Part shown: piece by piece, positions 7,455-9,871 of the stretch
Layout: the number at the start of each line of letters is the position of its first letter
Numbering within the stretch: position 1 is the first letter of the stretch
Assembly: GCA_013696665.1 (NCBI GenBank)
Contig: JACCYC010000008.1
Span: 1-9,871, forward strand
Direction: 5' to 3'
Source of the DNA: Burkholderiaceae bacterium
Lineage (GTDB): Bacteria > Pseudomonadota > Gammaproteobacteria > Burkholderiales > Burkholderiaceae_F
DNA length: 9,871 bases
The notes under the pieces: generated by a model
Databases searched by the model: none
What the model was told of the DNA's origin: nothing
The model's input: only the letters and a program-made list of their open reading frames with translations
Program-made: the position numbers and the translations under genes

Positions 7455-8744
7455 ATGCGCTGGTTAAGCTCGGCATTATTGCTGGCGCTGCTTGCCGCAG
7501 TGTCTGCGTTGTTTTTGAGGGCCAACCTCGGAAACATCGCTTTGTTCGTGCCCCCCTACCGCATCGATCTATCGTTGAACCTGGCGCTCTTCACGCTTGC
7601 GCTGCTGCTGGCCGCGGTTTACTGGGCCGCGCGGGTGATGCAGAAGATGGCCGATTTTCCCGAGCAGGTGCGTTTGTACCGCGCACGCCGCGAGGAGATC
7701 GGCGGCAATCGAGCGCTGGTTGAATCAGTCAAGAATTTTCTCGAAGGCCGTTTTGCGCGTGCGGAAAAGTCTGCACGCGCTGCGCAGTCGTCCGCTTCCA
7801 CCGCGAGCGTTGCGGCATTAATCGGCGCGCGATCAGCTCACCGCATGCAGGAATACGCGCGTCGTGACGAATGGCTAGAGACCGCCGAGCGTGACGCTGC
7901 TGTCGACACTGCACGGCTCGTGGCCAGCGCGGAGATGCTGACCGAACAGCGCCAGAACGATGCAGCACTGACAGCTATCGGTCGTTTACAGGGGGAGGGT
8001 CGGCGCCACATTCACGCAATGCGAATTGCGTTGAGCGCAAACCTGCAGTCCGGTCGCTGGGACGATGCGTTGAAAGCGGTGCGATTGCTGGAAAAGAGGA
8101 ACGCTTTGCATCCGGTTGCGTCGCGCAAGCTCAAACACGCCATCTACCGTGAGTTGATCGTTGCACAAAGCCACGATGCGCAGGCGCTCGAGGCCATGTG
8201 GCGTCTGATTCCCGAAACCGATCGCCAGCTGCCCGAGATTGCGCTCGACGCCGCGAGGCTTTTTAACGCGACCGACGCCGCGCTGGGGCAGCTCGCGATA
8301 GACGCAATCGATGCGGCACTGCCGATAGCTCCCGGCGATTGGGATGAAACAGCGCTTCGTTTAATCGATGAGTACTCGCGCGCGCAAGTGACGCCGGCCC
8401 GCGCCCAATTGGAGCGGGTGGACGATTGGCTCAAGCTGGCTCCGGCGATGGGCTTAACGCGCGCAACGCTGTCAAGAGCGGCGGGTCAGATCTGTTTTCG
8501 CGAGCAACTATGGGGCAAATCAAAATCGTATTTGCTCGAAAGCCTGGCGGCAGATGCCCATCCGCTGACCCTGCTTGCTTTGGCTCGCTTGGCCGAAGCA
8601 ATCGGCGATGCCGGCGAAGCCGCGGAGTACTTCAGGAAAGCAGCACTTGGACTTGCAACCTTCTCGACCGGGTCGCTCGGCGTGGCAGGGTCGCTCTGGC
8701 CCGGTCAGCGCGATACCCGAACAACGTCGAGCCGGCTCGCTTGA
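7455..8744 (+). CDS. hemY: HemY-family membrane protein with TPR-like repeats
   Basis: This is the proteobacterial HemY, a membrane-anchored helical-repeat protein linked by gene order to heme synthesis. It is unrelated to the Bacillus protoporphyrinogen oxidase that shares the name, and I see no FAD-binding motif. Its function is not established. From the ATG at 7455 it is 429 residues, a little longer than the usual 390-410. Two hydrophobic segments at about 3-20 and 41-58 flank IALFVPPYRIDLSLNLALF, matching the family's PPxR-x3-SLN motif. The remainder is alpha-helical TPR-like sequence, for example LEGRFARAEKSARAA and LARLAEAIGDAGEAAEYFRKA. The frame is open further upstream inside hemX, but the hydrophobic N-terminus fixes the start. 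Its TGA stop lies inside the dctP -35 box. Confidence 0.92.
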   Translation: MRWLSSALLLALLAAVSALFLRANLGNIALFVPPYRIDLSLNLALFTLALLLAAVYWAARVMQKMADFPEQVRLYRARREEIGGNRALVESVKNFLEGRFARAEKSARAAQSSASTASVAALIGARSAHRMQEYARRDEWLETAERDAAVDTARLVASAEMLTEQRQNDAALTAIGRLQGEGRRHIHAMRIALSANLQSGRWDDALKAVRLLEKRNALHPVASRKLKHAIYRELIVAQSHDAQALEAMWRLIPETDRQLPEIALDAARLFNATDAALGQLAIDAIDAALPIAPGDWDETALRLIDEYSRAQVTPARAQLERVDDWLKLAPAMGLTRATLSRAAGQICFREQLWGKSKSYLLESLAADAHPLTLLALARLAEAIGDAGEAAEYFRKAALGLATFSTGSLGVAGSLWPGQRDTRTTSSRLA

Positions 8745-8768
8745 CACGCGCATAACGCGCTCCATACT
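8741..8768 (+). promoter_or_regulatory. Sigma-70 promoter for dctP
   Basis: A perfect -35 TTGACA (8741-8746) is followed after 16 bases by CATACT (8763-8768, 4 of 6 to TATAAT). Transcription would start near 8775, giving a leader of about 30 bases. The -35 contains the hemY stop codon (8742-8744). The spacer holds ACGCGC twice (8745-8750 and 8754-8759-region), possibly an operator or chance. This separates dctP expression from the hem operon. Confidence 0.55.
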
Positions 8769-8793
8769 GGGCGCTAGTGATCTACAAAAAACA

Positions 8794-8798
8794 AGGAG
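8794..8798 (+). promoter_or_regulatory. Strong ribosome binding site of dctP
   Basis: AGGAG, five bases before the ATG at 8804, is the best Shine-Dalgarno in the window. It settles the start against an in-frame GTG at 8777, which lacks such a site and would spoil the signal peptide. It fits high expression of a periplasmic binding protein. Confidence 0.75.
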
Positions 8799-8803
8799 AC
8801 AGA

Positions 8804-9775
8804 ATGAGACGTGCGGCATTTTTGCTGATTTGCACATTGGCTGCCGGCGGGTTGGCATCGGCCTCGGCGCAGACAACCATCAAACTAGGTTACGCGACCA
8901 CACCCACGTCCCACTACGGAGTCGGCTCGAACGCGTTCTGCGAAGAAGTGGAAAAACGCACAAGCGGCCGCTACAAGTGTCAGCAGTTTCCGGGTTCCGC
9001 GCTAGGCGGTGAGCGCGAGATGATTGAGGCGGTGCAACTGGGCACCCTCGATATCGTCAACACCTCGACCGGGCCAGTGGGCAATTTCGTCCCGGAAGTG
9101 AACATCGTCGACATTCCATTCTTGTTTCGCGACTACGATCACGCACGGCGCGTGATGGACGGTCCGATTGGTGACGATCTGCGTGCAAAGTTTCCGGCGA
9201 AGGGCCTGATCGCGCTGGCGTGGACCGAAAATGGTTTTCGCCATATGACCAACAGCAAGCGCCCGATCGTCAAGCCTGACGATGCAAAGGGCCTGAAGAT
9301 CCGCAGCATGCAAAACAAGGTTCACATGCAGGCGTTTCAGTCGATCGGTATTCAGCCGACGCCAATGGCGTTTCCCGAGCTGTTCGGCGCGCTACAGACC
9401 GGTGTGGTCGACGGCCAGGAAAACCCGATACCCGTGATTCTGTCAGCCAAGTTTTCGCAGGTGCAAAAGCATCTGTCGCTGACCGGTCATGTCTATTCGC
9501 CGGCGCTGCTGATCGTTTCTCCGGCGCTGTGGAACAAGCTGTCGGACGCCGACAAGAAAGCATTCACCGAAGCCGGCAAGGCCGCGTCCGCCGCGCAGCG
9601 CAAGAAGGTGAACGACGACGAGCGCGACGGCATCGCGCAACTGCGCGCGGGTGGCATGGAAGTCGTCACCGCCGTCGACAATCAGGCGTTTCGCAACGCG
9701 ATGACACCGGTGTGGGCCGACTTCGCGAAGCAATTCGGCGCCGCAAATATCCGGCAGATTCAGGAGTTCAAGTGA
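8804..9775 (+). CDS. dctP: TRAP transporter periplasmic solute-binding protein DctP
   Basis: This is the periplasmic receptor of a TRAP importer, which captures a small carboxylate-type solute and delivers it to a DctQM permease. The precursor is 323 residues. A signal peptide is clear: MRR, a hydrophobic core, and ASA before cleavage at about 22/23. Family features are ALGGEREMIEAVQLGTLDI, GFRHMTNSKRPI, GLKIR with the carboxylate-binding Arg167, and the FPELFGALQTGVVDGQENP block. The mature protein has exactly two cysteines, 46 and 59. The substrate cannot be named from sequence; C4-dicarboxylates, other organic acids and keto acids are all known for the family. No permease gene follows within the 96 bases left in the window, while dctQM lie 7.7 kb away on the other strand. 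It has its own promoter and ribosome site. Confidence 0.95.
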   Translation: MRRAAFLLICTLAAGGLASASAQTTIKLGYATTPTSHYGVGSNAFCEEVEKRTSGRYKCQQFPGSALGGEREMIEAVQLGTLDIVNTSTGPVGNFVPEVNIVDIPFLFRDYDHARRVMDGPIGDDLRAKFPAKGLIALAWTENGFRHMTNSKRPIVKPDDAKGLKIRSMQNKVHMQAFQSIGIQPTPMAFPELFGALQTGVVDGQENPIPVILSAKFSQVQKHLSLTGHVYSPALLIVSPALWNKLSDADKKAFTEAGKAASAAQRKKVNDDERDGIAQLRAGGMEVVTAVDNQAFRNAMTPVWADFAKQFGAANIRQIQEFK

Positions 9776-9776
9776 G

Positions 9777-9824
9777 ACGAAGCCGAACCCAAATCTTCGT
9801 TGAAGCTACCTTCGCGTAGCGAAG
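9777..9824. repeat. Cluster of short interleaved inverted repeats after dctP
   Basis: ACGAAG (9777-9782) pairs with CTTCGT (9795-9800); CTTC (9795-9798) can instead pair with GAAG (9802-9805); GCTAC (9805-9809) pairs with GTAGC (9816-9820); CTTCGC (9810-9815) pairs with GCGAAG (9819-9824) around a GTA loop. Several of these exclude one another. A further ACTTCGT lies at 9842-9848. There is no T-run, so it is not a plain intrinsic terminator, though it begins two bases after the dctP stop. No gene is visible from 9776 to 9871. Confidence 0.5.
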
Positions 9825-9871
9825 TTACGGACGGATTGCAGACTTCGTTTGCCTGGTTGTGTCTACAAGGG

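Noticed and set aside
8777..8803. GTG start for dctP nine codons upstream
   Set aside because: AGGAG is correctly spaced for the ATG at 8804, and the signal peptide starts properly there.
8813..8836. DctP as a lipoprotein (Cys10 in the signal peptide)
   Set aside because: The residues before Cys10 are L-L-I, not a lipobox with Gly/Ala/Ser at -1; an ASA signal peptidase I site follows.
1..9871. Mobile elements, CRISPR arrays, tRNA or rRNA genes, phage or defence genes
   Set aside because: Read through both strands without finding transposase motifs, regular spaced repeats, cloverleaf-like segments or integration scars; all long coding space is explained by housekeeping families.

Overview
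The window reads as a chromosomal housekeeping segment of a high-GC betaproteobacterium, most likely Burkholderiales. This rests on remembered protein-family resemblance, strong GC bias at third codon positions, and the gene order argH | algZ-algR-hemC-hemD-hemX-hemY, which is also known from gammaproteobacteria such as Pseudomonas aeruginosa. Genus cannot be fixed from the sequence alone. I see no mobile element, CRISPR array, tRNA or rRNA.

Layout. On the minus strand, reading leftward from about 2553: argH (argininosuccinate lyase), then dctQ and dctM (membrane subunits of a TRAP transporter; dctM runs off the left edge). On the plus strand, reading rightward from about 2588: a LytS/AlgZ-type membrane histidine kinase, its LytTR response regulator (AlgR-like), then hemC and hemD (tetrapyrrole synthesis), hemX and hemY (membrane proteins that accompany hemCD), and finally dctP, a periplasmic TRAP solute-binding protein with its own promoter. 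The last 96 bases after dctP are non-coding and hold a cluster of interleaved short inverted repeats. There is no gene-free stretch longer than 300 bases.

How the genes work together. HemC makes hydroxymethylbilane from porphobilinogen and HemD closes it to uroporphyrinogen III. HemX and HemY are membrane-anchored proteins of unsettled function, probably co-transcribed with hemCD. The kinase/regulator pair is a complete two-component system with phospho-acceptor His and Asp both visible. DctP, DctQ and DctM are the three classes of part needed for one TRAP importer, but here the binding protein lies about 7.7 kb from the permease genes, on the opposite strand, with the algZR-hem block between them.

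Most of the window is well-known biology. The points most worth a second look are the split TRAP transporter and its joining to argH, the fall in GC inside the kinase gene (about 65% to about 55% by hand count), two promoters whose -35 hexamer contains the stop codon of the gene before, and the repeat cluster after dctP. I did not find a convincing undescribed system.
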